Below, piece by piece: positions 21,020 to 32,087 of a stretch of 64,000 nt of DNA. The DNA comes from Immersiella caudata (Eukaryota > Ascomycota > Sordariomycetes > Sordariales > Lasiosphaeriaceae). A program made the translations under genes and the position numbers. Below the pieces are notes generated by a model. That model made no database searches, was not told the DNA's origin, and worked only from the letters and a program-made list of their open reading frames with translations. The DNA is taken from the NCBI GenBank assembly GCA_030512335.1, contig JAULSU010000005.1:682001-746000 (forward strand). Reading direction: 5' to 3'. Positions within the stretch are counted from its first letter, which is position 1. Every line of letters starts with the position of its first letter.

Positions 21020-21854
21020 ATGCATGCCAATTTACTGCTTTTTCTGTTGTTTATTTCATTCTCTCAGGGCAGAATAGCCCAGAAGAAATCGTCGATCGCC
21101 TCCGAACCGCCACTGGACGATCGAGAAGGATACACAAAATGTAGCGGTGGGAGTGCCACCTGTGAGGACTCTTGTGGCAAGGGCTATGAGGGATGCTGGG
21201 CATTGGATCCCAGTGCTCAGCTGTGCTACAACTCGACAGCCGGTCAACACTGCTGCCGCGGCGGCCATGGAGGTACTCGCTGGCAGTGCGTTATTAAGTG
21301 GACCCCAGGCTGATGAGACACCAGGTGTCTGTAATGCAGGACTCTATTGTGCGCAAGACAGCGAAACCGGCCGTATGAAGTGTTGTCCTGAGGTATGTTC
21401 GATGTTGCATGTTCTTCCTTGAAGCGTGGGACCATTTAACATTCTCAATACTTAGGATGTCGATTACGTGGGGTGTGCCAACCAGTTTGGTGTCTTTTCT
21501 TTGGGACCGCCGTCTCCGTTGAACTCCATATCATCTGCAACGCCACCATCATCCACGCCAATAACTGCTGCTACAACAGTAAGCATCACGGAGTGGTTTA
21601 TCTTAGCGCCTGTAACTATCAGCGCGCACAACTCAACAAGTGGGTGGAGCCAGATATCCACGGCAACTCGCTCGGCCGAAACCGGGGCAACCAGTGAGTC
21701 TGACAGTTATCAAGGAGGCAGTGGCGGTGGCGGTGGCGGTGGTGGTGGTGGTGGTGGTGGCGGCGGTGGTCTAAGGATAGGTTGGTGGATTTGGGTCATT
21801 ATAGTTCTTGTCATCCTGGGTTGGTCTGGTGGGTGCTATTGCTGCTGTTGTTAA
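21020..21854 (+). CDS. cysteine-rich single-pass membrane protein with polyglycine tract
   Basis: Exons 21020-21272, 21325-21392 and 21456-21854 (introns 52 and 63 bp; the first ends at CACCAG, the second is GTATGT...CTTAG) encode 239 aa. I chose the ATG at 21020 because it opens a clean signal peptide (MHANLLLFLLFISFSQG). An in-frame ATG at 20978 would bury it. The ectodomain has repeated Cys pairs (HCCRGGHGGVCNAGLYC, KCCPED), then a Ser/Thr/Pro-rich, probably O-glycosylated stretch. A run of about 16 Gly leads into a C-terminal membrane helix (IGWWIWVIIVLVILGW), and the protein ends GGCYCCCC. The plan parallels the gene at 9567. Family not recognised; a cell-surface role is inferred. Confidence 0.75.
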
Positions 21855-21974
21855 GAGTGGTAGGAAGTTGCGGCGATCAGCGTAACGCAGGCTCTTTAGA
21901 ATGTATGGTATGTCCAATCGTGGAGTTTTCTGGAAGCGCAGCTTAATTCTGATTGACAATGGTCGTGCAACCAA

Positions 21975-22960
21975 TGCTTTCTCATCTACATCTCCGTCAC
22001 CACGCGTAGAACTTGGTCGAGCTGACGTACGCCATGGCGGTGGTCGAGCCGAGGTTGTTGGGATATCTTCTCCAGAAGATGCGGCTTCTCCGGCATGAGC
22101 TTGATGAACTTGAGTGGCTGGTGTGCGTCGCTGGGCAGGGGCGAGTAAAGAACCAGGCTGTGAGTACCGTCCCCGTGGAGGCCGAGGACGGTAACCGAGG
22201 CCGCGGGATTGGCGGGCGGAAAGCTTCTAATATGCATAGCATTCGACAGTCCGTTTCCACTTTGGTTGAAGTAGACGCGTGGGCCCATCTAGGTGAAGAT
22301 AGATGATGTTAGTAGTGCTAGATCCGTCCGTGTCGGCTAGTAGGATTCTCCCTGGCGCAAATTGGTCATATCTGTCAAAGCAGGGCGGGTTGTCCATCGT
22401 GATCTAGTCACCGAAGAGACCCCATTCCCAAGGTTCGGCCAGTGGCACACCTGTCCGTTGCGGATCCGCACCAAGTCTGTCAGTCCGTCGCCCGAGAAAT
22501 CGGACAGGTGGATGCTCTCTGAGTCGTTACAGAACAGGAGCTTAGGGGGCCCAGTGTCTAAAACTCCCTATTAGTTTTGAACCCCGTCCGATCAAAGGGC
22601 CCATAACATGCCACGTTCTCGCCAGCAAGGACGAGCTCTGCTCTCCCATCCCCGTCCACATTGAGATGCTTGACGTTTTGGCCCTCGAGGGGCTGATTCA
22701 AGGTTCGCTGGAAGGCCGTAAATGGCGCAAAGCTGTCCTGCGCTGTCGCAGAGTAGTATCCCATTGCTCGAGACGCCGGATCTGAAGCGACAAAGCGGCG
22801 GAATCCATCTCCTACGAGGTCCAAGTCGGGTGCGGTTGGCGCGAGATTTGGGACGTCTCTCAGCAGCTCTGCGGGGACCAAAGAGAACTTGGGCGTCTTG
22901 ATGCCGTCGGCACTGATGGCCTCGTGCAACGGCGTCATGTTGCGCTTGCATAGAACCAAG
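21975..22960 (-). pseudogene. Tc-toxin B-component (SpvB/VCBS-like) fragment
   Basis: The minus strand from about 22960 down to 21975 resembles the central VCBS/FG-GAP portion of SpvB/TcB proteins. These are the cage-forming component of bacterial Tc toxins, also known as sporadic horizontally acquired genes in fungi. Similarity switches between at least three frames (22959-22558; 22288-21986; 22260-21997), and the fragment lacks both ends. It faces away from the A-component remains at 23 kb, so the locus was inverted or shuffled after arrival. Not expressed as an intact protein in its present state. Confidence 0.55.
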
Positions 22961-23039
22961 CGCCGCGTTCGTATCTGGTAAGTGCGCCGATGACACCTTA
23001 AGCTTGGGCAACATCACCAAAATACAATTACCGCCACTC

Positions 23040-26000
23040 ACTGCTCGCCAAGGTGCTCGGTGTTCGATCTATCGATCTCGGGACCGTACTTGCCACTTTC
23101 AAGCCCATGTCGCCGTGGCTCCCTGCTCAGTTGGCCGTGGACTCCGTCGAGCTCTGCACCAAAGTTACGGCTGCCGGTTTCGAGTTCAAGCAGCTCACCT
23201 ATATCTTCCTCGACAAGGATGACAACAGCTTGCGCACCTTTGGGCCAACCATAACAATAGCCAATCGGTTGGCATCCTCGCTTTACACCGACCTCAAGGC
23301 GATTGATGCCAAATATACGCCTGTGTCAACTTTGGAAGACGCAACAGGCAAGGCAGTCGAGTCTACCGCCGGGTACTGTTCGGCACCGACGCGGTTGCGC
23401 AGATTCTTGGGTTCCTCACCGGTACACGTGTTTACACGATAAACGCACCGCTGATGGGCGGATGGATCATCCCAGACGCCCTTAAAACGAAGTTGAAGTA
23501 CGTCCCAGGGGTCAAGCCGCGGGTCCGATCCGTCGAGCAACTCACCGAAGACGAGAAACTTCAGGCCAAAAGATTGGCAGCGGCTGGCTCGCCCAGCGAG
23601 AGCAAGTGGATCTCCGCGATTGACCGGCTCTCCAAGCAAGCTGTGACCTTCCTTAAGAACTACTTGGGAGGCATTTGCGGCAACTTGACGGCAGCGGAAG
23701 GAGCCTTGACCGGGGGAGACGAACCAATCACCGACCCAGCTGATTCCAGCAGATGCCAGCAAGAGAACGGCGGCGCAACGAAGCGCCTGTACCTCCTTGC
23801 TTCTTTCCTACCATTTTTGAAGAAGCAAACTGTCTGTCCATACCGCTGTCGCAGCTATGGCTGGCCCCGCATCCTTGCCCAGTGACATCACGGCGACCCT
23901 TCTGGAGGAGTTCCTCGTCATCGGCGGTGGCGCAGGTCCCGGGCAGCCTGCTACCACGGCCCTGGATGCCGTTCTCGCCATCGATGATGACCAGGTGTCG
24001 CCGGACGGCTGGCGGGGCCACCCCATGGTTTCTAGCGCGCAGACGTACACGTTCCTGGCGAACAGCGCCAAGGATGATGACCAGCCAGCTGCCATGCTCA
24101 TCGACGGGCAGGAATATACGCCTTCAACAAGCAGCAGGATGACCCCACCGATGTTTGGGTAGGCAGACCCATCAAGCTCTTTGGCGGAAAGCTTTACGAG
24201 CTGGTAATGAGCGGCCAGCAGACTACCAGCCTCGTGTGGATGAAAGATGCCAGCGAGCCAGCCTCCATACCATCGTCAGGTCTCATTCCGAGCCATGCGT
24301 CGGGTGGGATCAAACCGGTGCTCAGCTTGCTCGTCAAGTCTTCATTCATCATCAACAACTTCAAACTCCGCCTCGATGGGGTGAGGCACTTTGGTCACTG
24401 GGGCGAGGTTGATTTTGCAGGATTCAGCTGGCACAAGATAGATCTGGCAAAGTTGGAAGCGGCTGAACGACTATGTTGTTCGCCGAGACAGCTTGCCCAA
24501 AGCCGCGAAGCCGCTGCTCCAACTGCTCAAGTGGGCCACATCTGTCATCTTCGCGGAGAGCGGAGAGCATTCCAGGCCAGACACACCAAGTCACGCTTTG
24601 GGAGCAGAGCGATATTTCCCAGCTCCTTTCACCCTCCGCCTTTGACATGGCCAAGCAGACTGCAGAATTCCGGAATGAGGTTGCGCTGGCTAAGATGCAA
24701 ATATCCGTGCCCGTGGCGCGTCGTGTCGGCATACCTATCAGCAGCCTGTTCCAGTGGGGGCACCCCCTTGTCCGCTACCTAGACGGGCTCGTCATGGTTC
24801 ACTTCTTCGCCCGCACTCCGGCATCGCCGTATAAATACTTTTACCGGGCTCTCGACGGCGTGTACATGACGTGGACCCCGTGGCAACAGATGCAGGTCGA
24901 CATCCCATCGTACGAGATTGAGCGGTCCGGCCCCCACTGCCAACTCGAGCCGCAATGGATGCTACATTGTTCCCTTCATGCAAGGCGGCCGGTTCGTGGT
25001 AGGCCTGCCCCAGTTCATGAAAAAGCAGCTCCCGCAGACAGTGCCACCACAGACTTTTTCAAGCAACGGCCGGTGACAATACCAAGAAGGCGTCCGATTC
25101 GCTACCGTTGGAGTACTGGGAGATCAAGTTCGACTTTAACGAGCTGCGAAACGGGATTTGGAAGCAAAAGATGGCGAGCACCGATGCAGTCTGGAAGACC
25201 GCCGTGGCATCCACCCACTTCGCTGCCGGAGCTTGGCGACTACCAGTTCATCCCCGAGCTGGCAGCACCCCCGCTGGAAAAGTCCCCCTGGACACCATCA
25301 CCCATATTCACGTCCTCCGTGGCAGCACTACCAAGGTGGGCAAGTTCTCGTTTGACGGGAGTCGCGTTTTCGGAAACGGAGCAGCGTCAAAGCAAGGGCC
25401 AGGGAGTTCGACCCTTTTTCCAGCTCCAGAGCGGCAAGGCAGCTCCGCTCCCGATCTACGACGGAGGGTCTTCCCCTATGCTTAGCCTGCCGTCCAGCCC
25501 TTTTCTGCGGGGGCTGGTGTGGGCCGCCAGATCCCGTACAGCGGCTCTTACTCTGAGCCTTTCGGCCACCAATTTGCGCACGTGCTGGTCGGCTCTGTCA
25601 GCAGCTCAACAAACCTGGATGCATTCTTCGAGCGCGTCCGCACGGTCGCAGCCTCGGACGAAGGCCTGGAGGAGGAGTCCCAGGGCGTGCCCGTGTATGT
25701 TGGCAAACAGCATGCCCGAGAAGGACACATACAATGAGCTCTTCCGGCCTTACTCGACATACAACTGGGAGATGGGTTTCCACATTCCCATGGCACTCGC
25801 CACCAAGTTTCTGGAGATGCAGCACTTGGACCTGACGCTGAAGATGTGACACTACGTCTTCGACCCCTACGCAAAGGGGAGCGGTGTGAGCCGAAACTGG
25901 AAGTTCCCGCCGTTCCAGCACGTGGGACGCGGCAAAGACGCTGCAAAAAGCTGTTCCGATCTCTGAAGGTTGGGACCTCGGTGAGTACGGCGCACCAGAT

Positions 26001-26290
26001 CAACCAGTGGCGAGACCGGCCACTTGAGCCCCGTGTGCTTGCCCGCCTGCGACCGGTAGCTTACATGAGATGGACCGTGGTCAAGCACGTCCAGATCCTC
26101 CTCGCGTACGGGGACTGGTACTTCACCCAGAACACGCTCAAGTTGATCCCCATGGCCATCCAGTGCTGTGTCCTCGCGTCCCACATTTGCGGGCCACGCG
26201 GACAAGAGAGATTCAAGTTGTGTTTTACGAGAGCCATGTTAGATGCGCACGTGAGCAAGGACGGCCAGCCTCTGCTAGCTAACCTTGATG
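23040..26290 (+). pseudogene. Tc-toxin A-component-like gene, multiply frameshifted
   Basis: About 3.2 kb of plus-strand sequence shows, in collinear order, similarity to the C-terminal two thirds of TcA proteins (the neuraminidase-like and TcB-binding regions). Matching pieces are spread over 23053-23442, 23454-23885, 23857-24162, 24207-24450, about 24640-24960, 25108-25485, 25519-25740, 25740-25849 and about 26030-26200, changing frame each time. A TGA at 25847-25849 interrupts a stretch that is otherwise continuous. No intron set explains the changes. TcA forms the pentameric injection channel of the toxin. This copy is clearly dead, and base composition does not stand out from its surroundings. 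Confidence 0.6.
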
Positions 26291-26299
26291 CCTTGCTGC

Positions 26300-27260
26300 T
26301 CGGCACGGACAACCACGGCCAGGGCGGCTACCTTTTTAGGAGAGAGCATGTATTCCATGGGCCTATTTCCTGCCGATACGGCTACCGCTCAAACGTACTG
26401 GGGCCGTTCGGGCCAAGCATATTTCTCCGTGAATGCTGGCAGACGGGCCCCGGCCGAGGAGCTCAGCTTCGCTCGGCAGAACTTCTTCCTTCCTACCATG
26501 TTTCGCGACCCTTTCGGTGTCGAAACGTCGGTAGTGTTCGATGCCTATAGGCTCATGGCCCGCCGACTCCATCAGCGGGATAATTAGGGAATCGCGCAAC
26601 GGTCGGGGACCGAGATGCCGCGGGCAACATTTGCGCGGAACGGCATCGACTACAACGTTCGCAAGCCAAAACTGGTAACGGACGCAAATCGCAACCGTGC
26701 CGCGGTCAAGTTCGATGCCCTCGGCCGAGTCATTTGCAACGACGGCTATGGGCAAGACCGAGGAGAACCTTGGCGATTCGGTCGATGGGATCGAGGAGGG
26801 TCCCGATCCAGACGCTATCCTTGCGTACCTTGCCAACCTCGACGGTCGGCTCCGAGCAGTGTCGGACGCACCATCCAGACTAAGGCACAGTGCAAGGCCG
26901 GCCCCGGTCCCCATGCGGGACGCCGCGGGGCAGCCGGTCATGGTGCCCGCGGACGGCAGGGTGCGGTGGATCTCCGAGGGGTGGAAAGTCTTCAACAACA
27001 AGGGCAAGACGGTGGGCGAGTACGAGGCCTTCTTCTCGGACCGCTTCGGCTTTGAATTCGGCGTCGAGATCGGGCGTTAGCCCCGCCGTCTTCTACAACG
27101 CCGCAGAGCACGTGTGCGCCAGCCTGATGCTGCACGGGACGTACAGCAAGGGCTGTCTTCGGCCCTTGAGCGACGTCATCCATGGGATACGGGTTGATAC
27201 GGTAGCGCGGGACCGGCGGTTCTTCATTCGCGCGGTGCTCAGCTCCTGGGTGGTCGCGGC
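26300..27260 (+). pseudogene. Tc-toxin B/C (RHS-type) C-terminal fragment
   Basis: Directly after the A-component remains, similarity changes to the RHS-repeat part of TcB/TcC proteins. It is carried in turn by the frames 26285-26587, about 26610-26760, 26697-27080 and, from about 27070, another frame. In bacteria TcB and TcC/RHS genes commonly lie beside TcA. Here the B-like N-terminal portion is instead found inverted at 21975-22960. Frame changes within 1 kb show it is not functional. Confidence 0.5.
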
Positions 27261-28185
27261 CCAGCTTCTATGGGGTGAGTTTTGACCTCTGGTATCTATC
27301 TAGCTCGTTTCCAACGTCCCATAGCCGCCACCATGGTCGGCTATTACGAACCTTCGCCTGACCTCGCCGAGATGTACATGCTCGAGATGGCCCTTTCAGC
27401 CTTGTAATGTACCGGTTCGCCGCTCTTCATCGAAAGCCCAGGTCTCATGTATGGCCGACTGCCCAATACAAATGGCGATCTAACCAAGCCAGGCTCACAA
27501 TCCAGTACAATAACATCATGGGCATGCAGCTTTGTGGGCTTGGTAATATTCTTGGTCGGAATCCTCGTCTGTATCGTGTGTACATTTGTGGCGAAAACGG
27601 CCTAGAAAAAGCGGCGCGATTTCCACCTGCTGAAGCGAACAATGGACGGCGAAGAAAGCAATGACGAAGACTGGGGCCCTCCGAGCCCTTTGGAGTTGAA
27701 GCGTCGCATTGCGGAGATTGAAGAGGACAAGGACAAGTGTAGGAGAGGCGACAGGAAGCCTCAGCCCCGACACACCCCACCATGTCAGCTGGGCGACCGT
27801 TAGGAACCTCCGCCAGCGCCTCCAACCGATGAATCCACCGTCAACAACTTCATGGGTAGATTTGCCCCGGCTTATGCTCGGCATAGTTTGCGGAAACGTC
27901 TCACCTAGCAAAATACCACGAGAACCGCGCAGCCCATCGGCAACGTTGGCAATCATCACCTTCCCACACAGTGTAGGCGCACCTGGGCAGGGGGTGACTG
28001 GCAGGGGCCCAGCAGGCCGTATGAGTCCAAGGAGCACCGTAATCGCTGGCGTCTGTTGACTTGGATTCGAGGAATATTCTGGGTTTCATTGGATATATCC
28101 GTCCTCTCCTTGCCGTCCACCCCGCCGTCTCAACTCTTGATGGATGAGATATCGGGCAGGAGTCCGAGGGGTGATCAGTCTTGAA
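27180..28185 (+). pseudogene. decayed membrane protein with four in-frame stops
   Basis: A frame containing RRFFIRAVLSSWVVAAQLLW (27206-27273) is joined by a 50-bp intron (27275-27324, GTGAGT...CATAG) to a frame that stays open in one register from 27325. It is broken only by TAA 27405-27407, TAG 27603-27605, TAG 27801-27803 and TAG 27906-27908, then runs on to about 28185. Between the first two stops is a strong membrane helix (SFVGLVIFLVGILVCIVCTF). After it come basic KKRRDFHLLKR and an acidic cytosolic-looking stretch. All four stops could arise by C-to-T change of Gln codons, as expected of RIP. Family unknown. Confidence 0.4.
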
Positions 28186-28632
28186 TTTGTAGGTAGACAA
28201 ATAGCAAAACGACGCATTTTGATTTAAACACTTTTTGCCCATCATAACCGAGAAGCACAGCCAGTAAACTGGTACGGGAGGAGGGGAAAACCCGAGGGGA
28301 TAGGGATGAGCGTGCCCGGGACGGGGCTTGCGGTGTGACGAAGAGAAAGAAAGAGCCTGAGAAACAATGTAAAACTGCCTTGGAGTGAATTTTTGACCAC
28401 TGCCTCGCTGTGATATAAAGTGGGGTTCTGTGCTTTTTCTGCCGCCCAATTCACTTGAACATATGCAACAACGCAGAGTAGCGCAAGCACATTCGCAACT
28501 AAACAGCGTGGGAAAACCCCCGGGCCAACTCTTCGCAAACAAAACCACGTACGCGAAGAAAGCAAGTACGCAACTAAAGCAGTTTTGCACAAGGAAGAAA
28601 AAAAAGAAAAAAAGGAATCCTGTCTGCCAAAA
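28186..28632. other. intergenic
   Basis: No gene recognised. An A-rich stretch (about 28590-28616) lies just upstream of the next start codon. Confidence 0.35.
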
Positions 28633-29099
28633 ATGGAGGCCTTTCTTCTCCCCGTCACCTCAATCTTGTATCATCGACCGCCCACCGTGGAGGAGCAAAT
28701 TGTTCAAGGTCTTACCGACTGTAAGTTACTTCCCTCCATCTTGATCTCGATTCGGGAAGATAGTTTTGAGGCTGCTGCTAACTATGACATTTAGGCGCCC
28801 TTGCTATTCTGCGCCGAGTTCCGCGCGAGGATCCGCGCGGCGACGAATTCCCCCCCGTCTCCGCCAATGATTCCTCGCAATCACTCATAATGCGTACCAC
28901 GGCAAATGACGCGTTGGACCTTCGCGTCCGGGATGGCAACAACCTTGCTCCGGAGCTCCTCGAACAGGCTGTAGCGGCAGCCCGCTCCGTAGTCATGGCA
29001 CGTACCCTTGGGGCCAAGACAAGAGCGATCCGCGACATTGTGGTCCCGATTATGACCATAGCTGCCTTTGCCTTCGTGACGCTCCATCGCCGTCCGTAA
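28633..29099 (+). CDS. small protein with C-terminal membrane anchor (one intron)
   Basis: Exons 28633-28720 and 28795-29099 (74-bp intron GTAAGT...CTAAC...TTTAG, phase 1) encode 130 aa. The first 60 residues are mixed. A helical Ala/Leu-rich segment follows (APELLEQAVAAARSVVMART). The C-terminus has a hydrophobic helix (IVVPIMTIAAFAFVTL) followed by HRRP and the stop, typical of tail-anchored proteins. No family recognised. The splice sites are near consensus and the frame is continuous on both sides, so a real gene is likely. Confidence 0.65.
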
Positions 29100-29879
29100 C
29101 TCGGCAAATACTCAGGTGCGAGAGCCCTACTAATCTCTCTTTTACGCTTGGGCATTTAGATGATACGGGAGGCTCATCTGGTAATACAGGTCCCCGAGGA
29201 AGCAAGCGGATCCGGAAAGGAAAATGAAGGCGGGGTGGGGGCTGCAGGAGAGGATATAATACCGACGGGAATGTGCCCCAGCTGGAACAGCAATGATGGT
29301 GCAACTCCTCCATGACCTGAAAATATGACAGGGCAGTTTATGCAATTGCTTCACTGGCGCGGAGGGGCGGATCTACGGCCTCTGGCAACGTCGTTGTTCT
29401 TTAATTAGTCATATCAGAGACCACTCCACAGTAGGGTTCCCTAGGATGCCTTCCCAGGCTTTGGGGTATACATCAACCTTCACGCTGCGAACATTACCCT
29501 GGAAGCTTGCAGGTGGCTGGTTATATACAGAGTAGTGCCACGATTTGAGGATTCTTCATGATAGATCCAGGACCATATATTGAGTCACTAGCCCCATTCT
29601 TCTCCAAAGTGAATGCTTTCTCCTTCCCTGAGACCCATGTTGGAGTTTCCGTCTGATGGCGCCGCCCACGGGTCTTATCGCCTCGTATCGGGGTCCCAAC
29701 AACCATGATCTTAATTCTATTTTTTTTCTTTTTTTTTTTTTCGCCAGGTCACTATTTCCGCGACACCAACCTCATATCTCCCAACCGCTAACATACTCTT
29801 TTCCGCTGTGTTTCTGCTCGCCTCGGCGTCAATAAACTCAACCCCAAGTATGATATCACCATTCATCTCCCTTTTCAAG
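29100..29879. other. intergenic
   Basis: No supported gene. A T-rich run lies at about 29719-29741. Confidence 0.35.
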
Positions 29880-30440
29880 ATGTCACTCACCCGAGACGAC
29901 TTGAACCCAAGCCCGTTGGCTCCGGTAGGCGCGACCGAGAACACTGCGACCGAGAATGCTGCGGCCGACAACCAAGAAACCGACAACATAAATGTTGGCA
30001 CCTAGGCGGAAAACTTCGACGTCGACACATCCTTGGACACCCGCAGTCATGTTCAACTCCTAACATTCGATCACAACGACTTCAACAACGGTCGATTTTC
30101 AGTGTTGGGCGGGAGCAAAGAGGAGGACGAACAGGCCTTTGAAGCTCACATTCAGCCCTTGATAAAGACGGACAATGGTGTTCTCAGCACAAAATTACTC
30201 CACACACCGAGATACGTCTTTGTGGTCTTTAAGCTGGAGGATAATAACCATGTCATGGTTGGATTCCCAAAATGGCAGACGGTCATCACTGACCTGACGG
30301 CCAAGTTTTCCCACTTTCAGGCCGGCACGATACGACACGGGGGAGGTGGGCCTCACCGGCCAGTAGTAGATCTTATTCGTTTTTTACGTCAAATACCTAA
30401 AAGGGTAAGCAGGTGGGTAATGGGTATAAGAGTGACGTAA
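29880..30440 (+). pseudogene. uncharacterised gene with in-frame TAG, or an 81-bp intron
   Basis: From ATG 29880 (MSLTRDDLNPSPLAPVG) one frame runs to 30440, interrupted by TAG 30003-30005. The part after the TAG (NFDVDTSLDTRSHVQLLTFD through VFVVFKLEDNNHVMVGFPKW) looks like ordinary globular protein. Either the TAG is a C-to-T nonsense change, or 29925-30005 is an intron (GTAGGC...CACCTAG, 81 bp, phase 0) and the gene is intact. The last ~30 residues run into an inverted repeat at 30380-30444 that contains the stop codon, so the original 3' end was probably replaced. Unknown function. Confidence 0.4.
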
Positions 30441-30444
30441 AAAA
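30380..30444. repeat. 65-bp element with perfect 12-bp inverted ends
   Basis: TTTTTTACGTCA (30380-30391) and TGACGTAAAAAA (30433-30444) are perfect inverted repeats around a 41-bp purine-rich centre. This could be a tiny MITE, a relic of a DNA transposon end, or a foldback. No clear target duplication is visible. Confidence 0.5.
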
Positions 30445-31337
30445 GGAAGAGAGAGTTAAAGCCGTTTTCTAAACGGATAGAGGTGTATCGCGTCCGTTAG
30501 CGACTAATTTTCCTAACACGTGATATAGGGCAACGGCGTGTTTGGCAGCACCTGGGTTCGGGATGTTTAGTTGTAAAAACATGGCGGCCGGTACAAAGAC
30601 TGTGCATAAGCGCCCCAATATGGCCTTCGCGGGAGGCGATCCCCCTGATAGGCGCTGGGGCCAACCGCGTTGGCGGAGAGGCGATGTGCGGAGGCCTCAT
30701 CAGATCAGGTCATTTCATTCTCGGCTACGGGGCGCGGCGGCGGAGGCGGTCGCATCCGAATGGAACTTTGGATGACAGTGGACGAGGAGTTAAAACATCA
30801 GTAGAAACAACGACCAGATTAAGGCGCAGCTTGCCCCTGTGCCAAAAATGCGTGCGCGCCTCCGGGTGTCAGGGGGTGCGTCCTGGGTAAGCGCGCCGCA
30901 CGGAGTCGCTTCTGGTCTTGGGGGTGCGTGCTAGGGCGTGGCCGAAACAGAGGGCCGGCGCGGCGCTCGAATGAGGGGTCACGACAACCGGGGCTGCAGG
31001 GGGCGCCACGACGTTTCGGGGGTTTCCCGTCGATCTTGAAACTCCTTCTCCAAACACTCCAAAACATCAGACCAGGAGGCCCGGACAGGAGACGACCGCA
31101 ACCGCAACGGATCATCGGCGCTGGGTGGTCGCAACGGCCGTGGCCTGCTGCCATCAATAGAACAGCGACGAAATGATAAATAGACGTCCGCATACCGCTG
31201 CATTTGGAGCTTGGGATCATCAAACAAACCAGCACTCGATTTTCGTGATCTTCACAGCGATTTCATCCAACCCCACTCACTCAATCATCTCAACTTTTTT
31301 CCCCTCCCCCAACACCAAAACCACCAACACCACCAAA
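30445..31337. other. intergenic and promoter of the cupredoxin gene
   Basis: No supported gene. From about 31255 the sequence is very C/T-rich up to the start codon at 31338, a frequent feature of strongly expressed fungal genes. Confidence 0.4.
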
Positions 31338-32087
31338 ATGCAGCTCTCGCTCCTTCTCTCTCTCCTTCCCCTCGCCGCCGCCACCCCTGGCTATGGCGGC
31401 AGCTACGGCGGCTCCGACTCCTCTTCCTCCAGCTCTGGCTCCGGCACCGCCGCCGCCGCCCAATCCGGCACCGCCTCAGCCGCCAACGGCGTCACCACCA
31501 TCGCCGTCGGCAAGACCGCCCTCAAGATGGAGCCCGCCGACGTGACCGTCCCCGCCGGCCAGATCATCGAGTTCCACTTCTACAACGGCGCCCACTCGGT
31601 TGCGCAATCCGCCTTTGACAGCCCGTGCCAGCCCCTCAACACCACCGGTTTCTTCTCCGGCAGCCAGCCCGTCACTGGCGCGAATGCCGGCTCCACCGTC
31701 TTCCGCGTCGTCAGCACGGGCCAACCCATGTGGTACTACTGCGCTACGGGGCAGCACTGCCAGCGCGGCATGGTTGGTGTTATTAACAAGCCGTGAGTTT
31801 TTACCCTCTTCACTTTGAACTTTTGAGATGGGAGCTAACGAGAAAACAGTGCCAACAACGCTGCACGCACCCTCCAGACTTACACCGCTGGTGCGGCCAA
31901 CGCTGCCAGCAACGTTGCGCCCCAGTCCGTCCAGGGCGGCACCATTGCTTCCATGGGCAGCGAGGTTGCCACCGGCACTGGCACCGGCAGCAATCCCCAG
32001 AGGACCAACGCCGCTGCCGGTGTCATGAGCGACATGCGCCTCGTCGGTGCCGTTGTCGGTCTCGCCGCTGTTGTCTTCGCTCTTTAA
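31338..32087 (+). CDS. GPI-type extracellular cupredoxin (plastocyanin-like) protein
   Basis: Exons 31338-31792 and 31850-32087 (57-bp intron GTGAGT...CTAAC...AACAG, phase 2) encode 230 aa. A signal peptide (MQLSLLLSLLPLAAA) precedes a Gly/Ser-rich spacer. The cupredoxin fold covers about residues 55-155: VGKTALKMEPADVTVPAGQ, HSVAQSAFDSPC, MWYYCATGQHCQRGMVGVIN. The candidate copper ligands (His, Cys, His) are all present, with Met/Gln as the axial position. A Ser/Thr/Gly-rich linker and a hydrophobic end (LVGAVVGLAAVVFAL) form a GPI-attachment signal. The family is known as fungal extracellular serine-rich or plastocyanin-like proteins, and its members sit at the cell surface. Codon use is strongly C-biased at third positions, suggesting high expression. 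Confidence 0.92.

Noticed and set aside
27901..28590. 229-aa minus-strand frame
   Set aside because: Composition looks like antisense of non-coding sequence (Cys/Ser/Arg mix), no domain, no plausible start context, and it runs opposite to the decayed membrane-protein frame.
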